From NCBI GenBank assembly GCA_963726295.1, contig CAVSBW010000008.1, positions 124,001 to 188,000 of the forward strand: a stretch of DNA of 64,000 nt, given 5' to 3'. The position numbers and the translations under genes are program-made. Positions 1 to 8,352 of the stretch are shown in pieces (within the stretch, counting starts at the first letter, position 1; each line of letters starts with the position of its first letter). Under the pieces are notes generated by a model. The model was not told the DNA's origin. It was given only the letters and a program-made list of their open reading frames with translations, and did not search any database. The DNA is from DASSQJ01 sp963726295 (GTDB lineage Bacteria > Actinomycetota > Actinomycetes > Actinomycetales > Dermatophilaceae).

Positions 1-2
1 TC

Positions 3-479
3 GACCGGATGCGCGCGACGTTCCGGTGGAAGGCCGACGGGCTGGGACGTGAGGGCCTCAGCCACCGGGTCGGCGCGTCCACCCTGACCCTCGCAGGGCT
101 CCTCAAGCACCTCACGGCGGTCGAGGACCACAAGTCCACGGTCGTCCTCGACGACAGCCCGATGCCGGGCGGCTGGGAGGACAACGGGTGGGACGACGAC
201 CCCGACTGGGAGTTCACCTCGGCGACGACCGACGCGCCCGAGGACCTCTGCGCCCGGTACGACCACGCCGTGGCCCGCTCGCGCGCACGGTTCGCCGCAG
301 CGGTTGCCGCCGGCGGCCTGGACCAGGCGGTCACCCTGCACGACGACGAGGGCCACCACGCCAGCCTGCGCCGCCTGCTCCACGACCTCGTCGAGGAGTA
401 CGCCCGCCACACCGGTCACGCCGACCTCCTGCGCGAGGCGGTCGACGGCCGCACCGGCGAGGACCCCCCGTGGGACTAG
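3..479 (+). CDS. DinB-like DUF664 protein, 5' end cut off by the window
   Basis: This is the C-terminal 159 residues of a DinB/YfiT-fold protein of the DUF664 group. These are four-helix proteins that bind a metal through three histidines; several relatives are mycothiol-dependent transferases. The frame is open to the left edge, and the first in-frame ATG at base 9 lies inside the conserved region, so the real start is outside the window. Counting from that ATG, the first metal-ligand candidate is His34 (LLKHL) and the terminal pair is His134/His137 (ARHTGHADLLRE), a signature end for DUF664. A tryptophan- and aspartate-rich loop lies at about residues 55-70. The substrate cannot be told. 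Confidence 0.8.
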   Translation, partial: DRMRATFRWKADGLGREGLSHRVGASTLTLAGLLKHLTAVEDHKSTVVLDDSPMPGGWEDNGWDDDPDWEFTSATTDAPEDLCARYDHAVARSRARFAAAVAAGGLDQAVTLHDDEGHHASLRRLLHDLVEEYARHTGHADLLREAVDGRTGEDPPWD

Positions 480-774
480 GAGCCGCCCCTGGGCCGATCG
501 CTGACCGCGTCCGCCAGCCGAGCAGCCCGCGGGCCTTGGCCGCCGACGCCGCGCGGTGCCGGCCGAGGTCGGGAAGGGCCGGTCCGACCGAGGGGTCGAC
601 GCGCGACGTCACGCACGTCGGTGTCGGCATGGCTCGGGTCCGCGACCCCGGGGCCCGCGCGGTCGACCAGCATCCGGACCACGTCGACGGAGGTCGAGTC
701 CCCGGGCCCGACGGCGACGAGGGACGAGGTGAGCACCACCACCGATCGGGCCAGCCCGGTGGCGCCCCGAGCAG
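480..774. other. Intergenic stretch between convergent genes, possible gene remnant
   Basis: No gene can be called firmly here. On the minus strand a frame from GTG 742 to a stop at 476 gives 88 residues with GC-rich third positions and a hydrophobic start (VVVLTSSLVAVGPG). It has no recognised domain and no ribosome binding site. It may be a degraded gene or chance coding in GC-rich DNA. No strong terminator hairpin was seen. Confidence 0.25.
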
Positions 775-1185
775 CTACGCGGCGTGCCGGTCGGGCCGGC
801 GTCCGGTCCTCAGCACGGCCCCCGCGGGGACGACGTCGTCGGTGGCGACCCGCGCACCGTCCCAGACGCGCGCTCCCGCACCCACGGCGGCACGGGCGCC
901 GATGCGGACACCGCGGCCGAGCACGGCGCCGCGGCCCACACGGGCGGCGGTGCCGAGCACCGAGCCCTCCCCGACGACGGCGTCGCGCTCGACCCACGAC
1001 CCGGTCTGCAGCACCGCGTGGGCGCGAACGGTCGCGCCACGGTCGACATACGCACCGTCGGCGACCTCCGCTGTCGGGTGGACCGCGGCGCCGGACTCCA
1101 CGCGGCCACCGCCGTTGTCGTGGCGGGAGTAGCGCAGCTGTGCGCCGTCGTCGGCCTCGAACTCCTCGTACTTCCTCTGCCTCAC
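775..1185 (-). CDS. Hexapeptide-repeat (left-handed beta-helix) protein
   Basis: The product is a small protein of about 136 residues whose body is a run of six-residue turns ([VAI]-G-x-G-[AS]-x type, e.g. AVVGEGSVLGTAARVGRGAV). This is the left-handed beta-helix of hexapeptide acyltransferases and gamma-carbonic-anhydrase-like proteins. No CoA-binding C-terminal extension or clear catalytic histidine block is visible, so activity is uncertain. The frame can begin at 1242, but GTG 1185 (VRQRKYEEF) is preceded by GGAGG at 8 nt and fits better. It is convergent with the DinB-like gene. Confidence 0.7.
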   Translation of the reverse strand: MRQRKYEEFEADDGAQLRYSRHDNGGGRVESGAAVHPTAEVADGAYVDRGATVRAHAVLQTGSWVERDAVVGEGSVLGTAARVGRGAVLGRGVRIGARAAVGAGARVWDGARVATDDVVPAGAVLRTGRRPDRHAA

Positions 1186-1409
1186 CTGGTGCACCTCCAC
1201 TCGCGTGACTGGCGGCCCGTCGTCCGCCCGAGGTCTCGACAACGAGTGAGGAGCGCAGGGGATTCCCTGCGAAGGGCGGCGACCGCATACCGCCGACGCC
1301 GTTCGTCACCTCAGGGGCTGGGCCGGGATCACCATAGGCAGGCGACCATCATTCTGTACAGCCTTTGTCTAAGGTTACCCCGGCGCGGGCCGGCGCCGCG
1401 GGGCCGGGG

Positions 1410-2618
1410 TCACGCGTGGTCGCGCAGGTACCGGCCGAAGTGGGGCACGGTGAAGGCGATGCGCCCCCGCTCCCCCGAGTAGATCAGACCCTTCTTCAGC
1501 AGCGCGTCCCGCGGCGGGGAGAGCGACTGGGGCCTGCGGCCGAGGTGGGCGGCGACGTCCGCGGTGGGGACCGCGTCCGCGCCGTCGCCGGCGTCGGCCG
1601 CGACGTCCGCCATCGCCCGCAGGTACTCCCGCTCCCCCGGCGTCGCCCGCTCGAACCGGGAGCCGAAGAAGCCGACCGCGAGCTCGGACTCCGCCTCGGG
1701 TGCTGCCGCGTCGACGTCGCGGGCGGTGATGGGCGACCCGGGTGCGAGGTCCCACACGGTCTTGCCGTAGGCCTGGATGAAGTAGGGGTACCCCCCGGTG
1801 GCGGCGTACATCGCGTCCAGCGCGCCCGGCTCGTAGGCGGCACCCTCCTCCGCCGCGGGCCGCACGAGAGCCGCATCGGCCGCCGCCCGGTCGAGGCGGT
1901 CGATGCGGCTGTAGCGGAAGAGCCTCTCCGAGTACGACTTCGACGCCGAGAGCACCGCCGGCAGGTGCGGCAGGCCCGCCCCCACAACGATCAGCGGCAA
2001 CCCGGACTGGCTGATCTCGTGGGCCGAGGCACACAGCGCCGAGACGTCGTCCGGGGCCAGGTCCTGCATCTCGTCGATGAAGACCGCGATCCCCCGCCCG
2101 GTGTCGGCGGCGGTCCCACCGAGGTCGGAGAGCAGCTCGACGAGGTCGATCTCCATGTCGCCCGAGTCCGCGCGCCCGACCACCGCGGGGACGGTGATGC
2201 CGGGGTTCCACCGGTCGCGCACCCTGGCGCTGCCCCTCCCGGACGACCCGGAGGCCGGCTCCTTCTGCGCGAACGACCGGACGACGCCCAGGGCGTGGTC
2301 GCCGGCGCCGCCGGCGGGCCCGAGCTCGCGGACCGCCTGGTGCACGGCCGAGGCGAGCGGCCGCCGCAGCGACTGCTCGGGGCGAGCCTCGAGCTTGCCG
2401 GTGCCCCATCCCGCGCGCACCGCCGCCGAGCGCAGCGCGTTGAGCAGCACCGTCTTGCCGACGCCGCGCAGCCCGGTGAGCACCACCGACCGCTCGGGTC
2501 GCCCGCGGGCCACCCGTTCGAGGACGACGTCGAAGGCGTCGAGCTGCTCGTCGCGACCGGCCAGCTCGGGCGGCCGCTGTCCCGCGCCGGGGGCGTACGG
2601 GTTCCGGATCGGGTCCAC
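1410..2618 (-). CDS. AAA-family ATP-binding protein with winged-helix-like C-terminus
   Basis: A 402-residue P-loop ATPase of the archaeal-ATPase/ORC-like AAA group. The Walker A motif GLRGVGKT is at residues 49-56, and a Walker B (IAVFIDEMQDL) lies near residue 180. A sensor-like stretch and then a winged-helix-like region with RRPQSLSPPRDALLKKGLIY follow near the C-terminus. Such stand-alone ATPases are common in actinomycetes but their role is undefined; some act with toxins or in DNA metabolism. The GTG start has no Shine-Dalgarno, but TACCCT lies 6 nt upstream, as in a leaderless promoter. Its neighbours do not suggest a partner. Confidence 0.8.
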   Translation of the reverse strand: MDPIRNPYAPGAGQRPPELAGRDEQLDAFDVVLERVARGRPERSVVLTGLRGVGKTVLLNALRSAAVRAGWGTGKLEARPEQSLRRPLASAVHQAVRELGPAGGAGDHALGVVRSFAQKEPASGSSGRGSARVRDRWNPGITVPAVVGRADSGDMEIDLVELLSDLGGTAADTGRGIAVFIDEMQDLAPDDVSALCASAHEISQSGLPLIVVGAGLPHLPAVLSASKSYSERLFRYSRIDRLDRAAADAALVRPAAEEGAAYEPGALDAMYAATGGYPYFIQAYGKTVWDLAPGSPITARDVDAAAPEAESELAVGFFGSRFERATPGEREYLRAMADVAADAGDGADAVPTADVAAHLGRRPQSLSPPRDALLKKGLIYSGERGRIAFTVPHFGRYLRDHA

Positions 2619-2714
2619 GATCGGAGGGTATACGCCTGTCTAGCGTCAGCCACATACATCCGGATACGCGGGAATCGTGTCGCGGGCGCGGGCGGTCGGC
2701 GGCGCGCGAGGGCG

Positions 2715-3575
2715 CTACTTGAGGAACTTGCTCGTGCGCCGGTCGGCGAGCGGCTTGCCGCTGGTCTGGCAGGTCGCGCAGTACTGGAGCGAGGAGTCCG
2801 CGAAGGAGACCTCGCGGACCACGTCGCCGCACTCGGGGCAGGTCTCGCCGGTGCGCCCGTGCACCCGCATCCCCGCGCGCTTGGCGTCCTTGAGCTCCTT
2901 GGCCGGCTTGCCCGAGGCCGTCTGGACGGCGGCGGCGAGCGTCCCGCGCAGCGCGGCGTACAGCCGCTGCACCTCCGACGCGTCGAGGCGAGCCGCGATC
3001 GCGAACGGGGACAGCTTCGCCACGTGCAGGATCTCGTCGGAGTAGGCGTTGCCGACCCCGGCGAGGATCGACTGGTCACGCAGCAGGCCCTTCACCTGCA
3101 TCCGGTGGGCCGCCAGGATCGCCGCGAAGTCCGCCTCCGAGAACGACTCCGCCAGCGGGTCCGGGCCGAGTGAGGCGATGCCCGGGACGTCGGCCACACG
3201 GTTCACCACGTACGCCGCCAGCCGCTTCTGGGTCCCCGCCTCGGTGAGGTCGAAGCCCGAGCCGTCGTCGAACCGCACCCGGAGGGCGATGGGGGACTTG
3301 CCCGGACGCAGCGTGGCGGCCGGCGCCGTGTCGGACCATCGCAGCCACCCCGCCCGTGCGAGGTGGAACACCAGATGCGTTCCGCCGCAGTCGAGGTCTA
3401 TGAACTTGCCGTACCGCCCCACCCCATCGACCGGCGCGCCGACGAGCGCATCAGGGGGCGGGGTGAAGGTCTTGAGGACGTGGAACGACCCGAGCTCGAC
3501 ACCCGTGAGGGCGAGCCCGGACGTCCGCTCACCCAGGAAGTCGACGAGGGCCTGCACCTCGGGCAGCTCGGGCAT
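2715..3575 (-). CDS. Fpg/Nei-family DNA glycosylase/AP lyase
   Basis: Base-excision repair enzyme that removes oxidised bases and nicks the abasic site. The mature N-terminus PELPEV carries the catalytic Pro2 and Glu3. The helix-two-turn-helix region contains DQSILAGVGNAYSDEIL, and the C-terminal zinc finger has Cys246, Cys249, Cys266 and Cys269 (CPEC...CATC). At 286 residues it has the normal family length. After the zinc finger it ends in SGKPLADRRTSKFLK, as in the actinobacterial branch often annotated simply as Fpg/Nei rather than classical MutM. Substrate preference (8-oxoG or oxidised pyrimidines) cannot be assigned. Confidence 0.92.
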   Translation of the reverse strand: MPELPEVQALVDFLGERTSGLALTGVELGSFHVLKTFTPPPDALVGAPVDGVGRYGKFIDLDCGGTHLVFHLARAGWLRWSDTAPAATLRPGKSPIALRVRFDDGSGFDLTEAGTQKRLAAYVVNRVADVPGIASLGPDPLAESFSEADFAAILAAHRMQVKGLLRDQSILAGVGNAYSDEILHVAKLSPFAIAARLDASEVQRLYAALRGTLAAAVQTASGKPAKELKDAKRAGMRVHGRTGETCPECGDVVREVSFADSSLQYCATCQTSGKPLADRRTSKFLK

Positions 3576-3584
3576 CGCTCGACG

Positions 3585-4733
3585 CTACCGCTCGTCGAGC
3601 CCTGGGGGGCCGTCGTCGACCGCCACGACCGGTCCCACCGTCGCGGAGGCCCGCTCCGCCAGCGTGCGCGCGGGTACCTCCTGGGACCAGATGCCCCTCA
3701 CCTGCTCGAGCAGGCCGTAGCCGTCGGGCGCCCGCACCACCGGCACGTCGAGGTCCTCGACCGGGGCCGGGGCGAGGTCGTCGTAGGCCACCGGGATGGT
3801 GTGCGACAGCACCTGCTCACCCGGGGACAGCTGCCGGATGGCCAGCCCGCGCACGCGGTCGGGGCGGCTCGCGGCGAACTCGGTGTAGAGCTTGGGGTCG
3901 TGCTGGCCGTCGTCGCCCACGAGCAGCCACCGCACGGTGGGCAGCTCCCGGGCCAACCGGTGCAGCTGGGCACGCTTGTGGTCCTGCCCCGACCGGAACC
4001 AACCCGTGTTGGTCGGCCCCCAGTCGGTCAGGAGCATCGGCCCGGCGGGGTAGCCGTTGCGCTCCAGGAAGCGGGTGAGCGTCGGCGCGGTGTTCCACGC
4101 GCCGGTCGACAGGTAGACCACCGGCGCCTCCGGGTGGTCCTCCAGCAGCTCGCGGTACAGCGTGGCCATCCCGGGCACGGGGCGCCGGGCGCCCTCGGAG
4201 CGCATGAAGGTGTTCCAGGCCGCGATCATCGGCCGTGGGAGAGAGGTCGACAGCACGGTGTCGTCGATGTCGCTGATGATGCCGTGCGTCACCTGCGAGC
4301 CGACCACGAGCAGCGGCACGTCGATCGGCTCGGCGCGCGGGCTGCTGAGGTACACGCGGTGCCACCCCGGCGTCAGGCCGTGGCCGCGCACCGTCAGGTC
4401 GACGTAGCCGCCCCGGTCGGTCCGCGTGGTGACCAGGCGGTCGTTGACGCGCACCGTGACCGGCTCGTCGACGGCGGGCGTCGCGAAGAAGGCGCGCCAG
4501 CCCCGCGTCTCGAGCTCGACGGCGCGCAGCCGGGCCTCGTACGTAGGTGCCTCGGGCTCGTCCTCCGGGAGGCCCCGCGTCATGATGACCCGGCCGAAGA
4601 CCCGCAGCAGGCTGGTGCTGCCGTACCCCGTAAACGGCACGATCCGCGTGGCCCAGCCCCGGCGCGCGAGCAGGCGGGCCTTGCGGCGGGTGTAGGCGTC
4701 CTCGACGAGGGCCGCGGCGTGCGGTCGCGACAT
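3585..4733 (-). CDS. App1-like phosphatidate phosphatase domain protein
   Basis: A 382-residue protein with the APP1 catalytic domain (DUF2183), a HAD-like phosphatase related to yeast phosphatidate phosphatase App1. The DxDxT nucleophile motif is DIDDT at residues 155-159 (GIISDIDDTVLST). Later HAD motifs are YLSTGAWNT and LLVGDDGQHDPKLY. The N-terminal 140 residues form a beta-rich domain with repeated V-x-V strands. No signal peptide is seen, so it is probably cytosolic. It ends 9 nt upstream of the glycosylase start on the same strand, so the two may be cotranscribed. The lipid substrate is inferred from the family. Confidence 0.85.
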   Translation of the reverse strand: MSRPHAAALVEDAYTRRKARLLARRGWATRIVPFTGYGSTSLLRVFGRVIMTRGLPEDEPEAPTYEARLRAVELETRGWRAFFATPAVDEPVTVRVNDRLVTTRTDRGGYVDLTVRGHGLTPGWHRVYLSSPRAEPIDVPLLVVGSQVTHGIISDIDDTVLSTSLPRPMIAAWNTFMRSEGARRPVPGMATLYRELLEDHPEAPVVYLSTGAWNTAPTLTRFLERNGYPAGPMLLTDWGPTNTGWFRSGQDHKRAQLHRLARELPTVRWLLVGDDGQHDPKLYTEFAASRPDRVRGLAIRQLSPGEQVLSHTIPVAYDDLAPAPVEDLDVPVVRAPDGYGLLEQVRGIWSQEVPARTLAERASATVGPVVAVDDGPPGLDER

Positions 4734-4753
4734 GGTGCGAGCCTAGAGGAGGG

Positions 4754-5545
4754 TCAGCCGTCCCCGCCGTTCCCGCTCTTGTTGCCGTGGCCCTGAGCGC
4801 GTTGCTCGACGATGTCGCGGACGACCTGCTGGGCGAGCACCCGCACCTTGACGTTGTGGTCCTGCGAGCTGCGGCGCAGCACCTCGAAGGCCTCGTCCTC
4901 CGGGATGCCCCGCATCGCCATGATCACGCCCTTGGCCTGCTCGATCACCGCACGGCTGGCCATCGCCTGCTCGAGCTGGCCGGCGAGCCGGCGCATGCCG
5001 TCGAGGGCGGACACCGCGATGACGGCGTCCGCGCACCGCTGGGCGGTGACCCGCACGAGCGTGGCGTCGAAGTCCGTGAAGGCACCGACGGCCCAGCCGT
5101 AGAGGTTGAGGGCACCGACGCACTCGCCGTTGCTCACCAGCGGCAGGGCGTACAGCGAGCGCATGCCCTCCGCCTCCGCGTGCGTGGTGAAGGCGGGCCA
5201 GCGCGCGTCCTCGGCGCAGAGGTCGTCCACCCGGTTCTCCCGCTGGTGGCGGGCCGCATCGAGGCAGGGGCCCTCGTCGAGGGCGTACTGGATGGCGTCG
5301 ATCTCGAGGGTCTGCACCGTCGTGTAAGCCGCCGTGTGCGGACGGTCGCTGGTGAGGATCGTGACCCCCACCTCGTCGCACCCGTCCACGTGCCGGCGCA
5401 CGGCGTGGACCAGTCTCTCGAGGTAGTCGGACAGCTCGTCCATCGACTCCAGCACGCCACCGACCGCTTCGGACAGGTCGGTGAACCGCGTGCTGTCGTC
5501 GGGGTTGAAGTCCTCCGGCGAGGGAGGGACGAGAATGTTGGTCAT
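4754..5545 (-). CDS. GAF and ANTAR domain transcription antitermination regulator
   Basis: A two-domain regulator of 263 residues. Residues about 25-175 form a GAF sensor domain; the last about 60 residues are an ANTAR domain (ASRAVIEQAKGVIMAMRGIPEDEAFEVLRRSS). ANTAR domains bind paired RNA hairpins and prevent transcription termination, and GAF-ANTAR proteins are widespread in actinomycetes. The start MTNILVPP was chosen because GGAG precedes it at about 8 nt; a longer frame to 5662 lacks such a site and reads like non-coding sequence. No paired-hexaloop RNA target was found nearby, so targets are probably elsewhere. It is divergent from the fructosamine-kinase-like gene. Confidence 0.88.
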   Translation of the reverse strand: MTNILVPPSPEDFNPDDSTRFTDLSEAVGGVLESMDELSDYLERLVHAVRRHVDGCDEVGVTILTSDRPHTAAYTTVQTLEIDAIQYALDEGPCLDAARHQRENRVDDLCAEDARWPAFTTHAEAEGMRSLYALPLVSNGECVGALNLYGWAVGAFTDFDATLVRVTAQRCADAVIAVSALDGMRRLAGQLEQAMASRAVIEQAKGVIMAMRGIPEDEAFEVLRRSSQDHNVKVRVLAQQVVRDIVEQRAQGHGNKSGNGGDG

Positions 5546-5648
5546 CGGGGTCTCCGGGGTGTGGCAGTCGCCCACGACAGTACCCAACCGGTGCGGGCGC
5601 CGCACCCACCTCGCCCTGCTCCGGCCACCCGCCTGCGACGATGGCCGG

Positions 5649-6419
5649 ATGACGGCGAGCACCTATCGCAAGGAGTCGGTGTCGGCGCCACGGGGGTACT
5701 TCGCGTGGGAGGCCGCCGGCCTCCGGTGGCTCGCCGCGGCGGGGGGCGCGGCGGTGGCCGAGGTGCTCACTGTCGGCGACCACCACCTGGACCTCCCGCT
5801 GCTCGTGGCGGCCGCGCCGTCGGCCGCCCACGCCGAGGAGCTCGGCCGCGGCCTGGCCCGCACGCACGGCGCCGGGGCCGAGTCGTACGGGGGCGGTCCC
5901 GACGGGTGGTCCGGCCAGGGCTTCCTCGGCCCCCTGGCAGAGCCGCTGCCGATGGTGCTCGGCGACTGGGCGACGTGGGGCGAGTTCTACGCCGAGGCGC
6001 GCGTGCGGCCGGTCGTGCGGATGGGCCGCGACCGCGGGCGGTTCGACGCCGCGGACACCGCCGCCCTCGACGCCGTGGCCGACACCGTCGCGGCGGGCCG
6101 GTACGACACCGACGAGCCGGCCGCACGGCTGCACGGCGACCTGTGGTCGGGCAACCTCCTGTGGACCGCCGACGGCGCGGTCCTCATCGACCCGGCCGCG
6201 CACGGCGGCCACCGCGAGTCGGACCTCGCGATGCTCCAGCTCTTCGGGTGCCCCCAGCTCGACCGCGTGCTCGCGGCGTACGACGAGACGTCACCCCTCG
6301 CCGAGGGCTGGCGCGAGCGCGTGGGTCTCCACCAGCTGCACCCGCTGCTCATGCACGCCGTGCTCTTCGGAGGCTCGTACGGGGCGCAGTCGGTGCGCGT
6401 CGCCCGCGCCTACGCCTGA
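5649..6419 (+). CDS. Fructosamine kinase family protein
   Basis: A 256-residue member of the fructosamine/ketosamine-3-kinase family, small kinases that phosphorylate sugar adducts on proteins or amines so that they fall off. The kinase-like catalytic loop is LHGDLWSGNLL (HGDLW at 162-166) and the metal-binding Asp is Asp181 in VLIDPAAHGGHRESDLAM. The N-terminal lobe is short but typical of bacterial members. There is no Shine-Dalgarno before ATG 5649, so it may be leaderless. Its role in protein deglycation is inferred from the family. Confidence 0.85.
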   Translation: MTASTYRKESVSAPRGYFAWEAAGLRWLAAAGGAAVAEVLTVGDHHLDLPLLVAAAPSAAHAEELGRGLARTHGAGAESYGGGPDGWSGQGFLGPLAEPLPMVLGDWATWGEFYAEARVRPVVRMGRDRGRFDAADTAALDAVADTVAAGRYDTDEPAARLHGDLWSGNLLWTADGAVLIDPAAHGGHRESDLAMLQLFGCPQLDRVLAAYDETSPLAEGWRERVGLHQLHPLLMHAVLFGGSYGAQSVRVARAYA

Positions 6420-6465
6420 CGCACCCGAGACGTGGGTGCGGGGTGCGGGACCCGGCTGGTGGGCC

Positions 6466-6981
6466 TCAACGGCCGTCGCGCGCGGCCTGCTGTCGGGCAC
6501 CGGAGGCGGTGCTCTGAGCGCGTGCCCGCTCGGTGCGGGGGGTCCGTGCCGCCTTCCCGGGGCGGGTCTGGGCGGAGCCCGTGCCGCCGGCGTCCGGCGG
6601 CCCCTGGTCGGACCCACCACTGGAGACACCCCACCGGACCGAGCGGGCCGCCTCCAGACGCTCGGTCCTCAGCTCACGGGACGCCTGCTGCGCCAGGGCG
6701 GCGAGGCGGCGGCTCACCCGGGCCAGCGCCTCCTCGAAGGCCTCCGCCCGCAGCCTGGCCCGGTCGTTGGCCGGGTGCGCCCGACCGCGTGATCCCTTGG
6801 CCGGCACCCGGGCGGCGGCGGCCCGGCGGTACTGGCCCACGTACTTGCTCCGGGCCCGCCGGATGCGCTGGTGCAGCTCGATGACCGCGTCCTCGTCCAG
6901 CTCGGCCAGGGCGTCCCGTTCGGTCTGCGACACCAGGAACCTCTCCTCCGGTGTCAGGGCGGCGAGCAGAGTGGCGTTCAC
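6466..6981 (-). CDS. Conserved-looking hypothetical protein, helical, basic tail
   Basis: I do not recognise a domain in this 171-residue protein. The first about 110 residues are charged and probably all-helical (TPEERFLVSQTERDALAELD, then repeated R/A/E heptads), ending in a low-complexity basic, Ser/Thr/Gln-rich tail from about 125. The GTG start at 6981 follows GGAGG at 6 nt and gives a clean N-terminus (VNATLLAALTPEE). It lies 83 nt downstream of the membrane-transporter gene on the same strand and could be its operon partner. The highly charged helices and basic tail would fit nucleic-acid or ribosome binding, but that is only a guess. Confidence 0.6.
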   Translation of the reverse strand: MNATLLAALTPEERFLVSQTERDALAELDEDAVIELHQRIRRARSKYVGQYRRAAAARVPAKGSRGRAHPANDRARLRAEAFEEALARVSRRLAALAQQASRELRTERLEAARSVRWGVSSGGSDQGPPDAGGTGSAQTRPGKAARTPRTERARAQSTASGARQQAARDGR

Positions 6982-7064
6982 GGGGAACCTCCCGGGCCGG
7001 ACGTGGCTGGCTCCACAGCGTGGCAGGTCGCCGGCGTCCCGACAACGGTCCGTCGAGGGTTCCC

Positions 7065-8270
7065 TCAGCCGCCGATCCGCCCGGCGATGATGCTCGTGAC
7101 GACCACGGAGGTGATCGTCACCGTCGAGAACCCCGCGACGATCATCTTCGGCAGGATCGAGCCCTCGATGGCGGCCACCTCCTCCGGGCTCTCGCCGGCG
7201 CCCCTGGCCGCCTCCTGCGACAGGATCATCGTCCCCGGGAACCCGTAGAGCGAGGTCAGCCCGATCGCCACGGACATCGGGATGCTGTACCCGAGGAGCC
7301 TGCCCACGAGGGCTGAGAAGCCGGCGATGCCCGCGACCCCGAAGACGAAGGCCAGGACGAGGGGCAGCGCGAGCGCCTTGACGTCGGCCGGCTCCACGGT
7401 GGCCAACGGCCCGAACACGAGGATCATGATGGCGAGCATCATCAGGCCGAAGGAGTCGATGCCGGCGAGCACCGAGGGCTTGAAGATCCGGGTCGTGCGC
7501 AGCGCGATGCCGAGGACCAGCGCCACGACGAAGGTGTTGAGGATGCCGTCGGTGAGGTTGTTGATGCCGAGCGAGACGAGGACGACGACCCCGACGACGA
7601 GCAGGGTGCCCGGTGTGTTGCGGAAGGCCGCCGGGAGCCGCGAGGTCGAGGCCGCCTCGTCGTCGGGCGTCTCGGGCGCCTCGAGCCTCCCGGCCCGGTA
7701 CTCCCCGCTGAGGCGGGCCGCCTCCTTGCGCAGGATGAGCGAGGTCAGGGGAAAGCCGACGAGGCCCTGGAGCGCGGCGATGAGGACGGGGAAGATCGCG
7801 ATCGAGGTCAGCCCGATGCCCAGAGCGGCCTCCTGGACGATGATCACCGAGATCGTCCCGCCGCTCAGGGCTCCCGTGCCCGCGACGACGAAGTCGAGAG
7901 CCTGCGCGTAGCCGTCGGCGGCGCTCCCACTGACCGACGACCCGAAGAGGAGGCTGGCCACCCAGAGTGCGACCCCGATCCCCAGTACGGTCGAGACGCC
8001 GATGAGAAAGGTGCGCCACTGCCGCTTGAAGTCGTCGAGGCTGATCATCGTCCCGAGGTGGACGATGACGAAGCCCACGACCACCCCGGCGAGCGCCAGG
8101 AGGGACGAGCTGGCGAGGAGGTCCTCGGGGAAGATCCCGGAGAGGAACCCCACGAGGAAGATCAGCGAGGCGACGAACAGCGAGGAGAGCAGGCTCCTGG
8201 TGACCCGTGCCACGTACTCGCTGACGGTCCACACGAGCATGACGACGACGAACGCGAGGATGGGGTTCAC
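7065..8270 (-). CDS. Multi-pass membrane transporter, GltS/antiporter-like
   Basis: A 401-residue integral membrane protein with about ten hydrophobic segments and a charged cytoplasmic loop near residues 190-215 (RKEAARLSGEYRAG). Two similar halves each contain a glycine-rich break (GTGALSGGTISVIIVQEAALG and LYGFPGTMILSQEAARGAG), which suggests an inverted-repeat transporter fold as in GltS or CPA families. I cannot assign the substrate. GTG 8270 has GGAGG at 6 nt. It lies downstream of an SLC13 permease, an aminopeptidase and a glutaminase, so a role in dicarboxylate or amino-acid traffic is plausible but unproven. Confidence 0.65.
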   Translation of the reverse strand: MNPILAFVVVMLVWTVSEYVARVTRSLLSSLFVASLIFLVGFLSGIFPEDLLASSSLLALAGVVVGFVIVHLGTMISLDDFKRQWRTFLIGVSTVLGIGVALWVASLLFGSSVSGSAADGYAQALDFVVAGTGALSGGTISVIIVQEAALGIGLTSIAIFPVLIAALQGLVGFPLTSLILRKEAARLSGEYRAGRLEAPETPDDEAASTSRLPAAFRNTPGTLLVVGVVVLVSLGINNLTDGILNTFVVALVLGIALRTTRIFKPSVLAGIDSFGLMMLAIMILVFGPLATVEPADVKALALPLVLAFVFGVAGIAGFSALVGRLLGYSIPMSVAIGLTSLYGFPGTMILSQEAARGAGESPEEVAAIEGSILPKMIVAGFSTVTITSVVVTSIIAGRIGG

Positions 8271-8352
8271 CAGGAGCCTCCGATGGGGTGAGCGCGACGG
8301 GCTGGGCGGGGTTCGGCCACCGGGACCGCTCGGCGGGTGCTGTGGGTGCCCA

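Noticed and set aside
1365..3173. Plus-strand open frame of 602 codons
   Set aside because: Lies opposite the AAA ATPase and the glycosylase, both with intact motifs; no recognisable domain.
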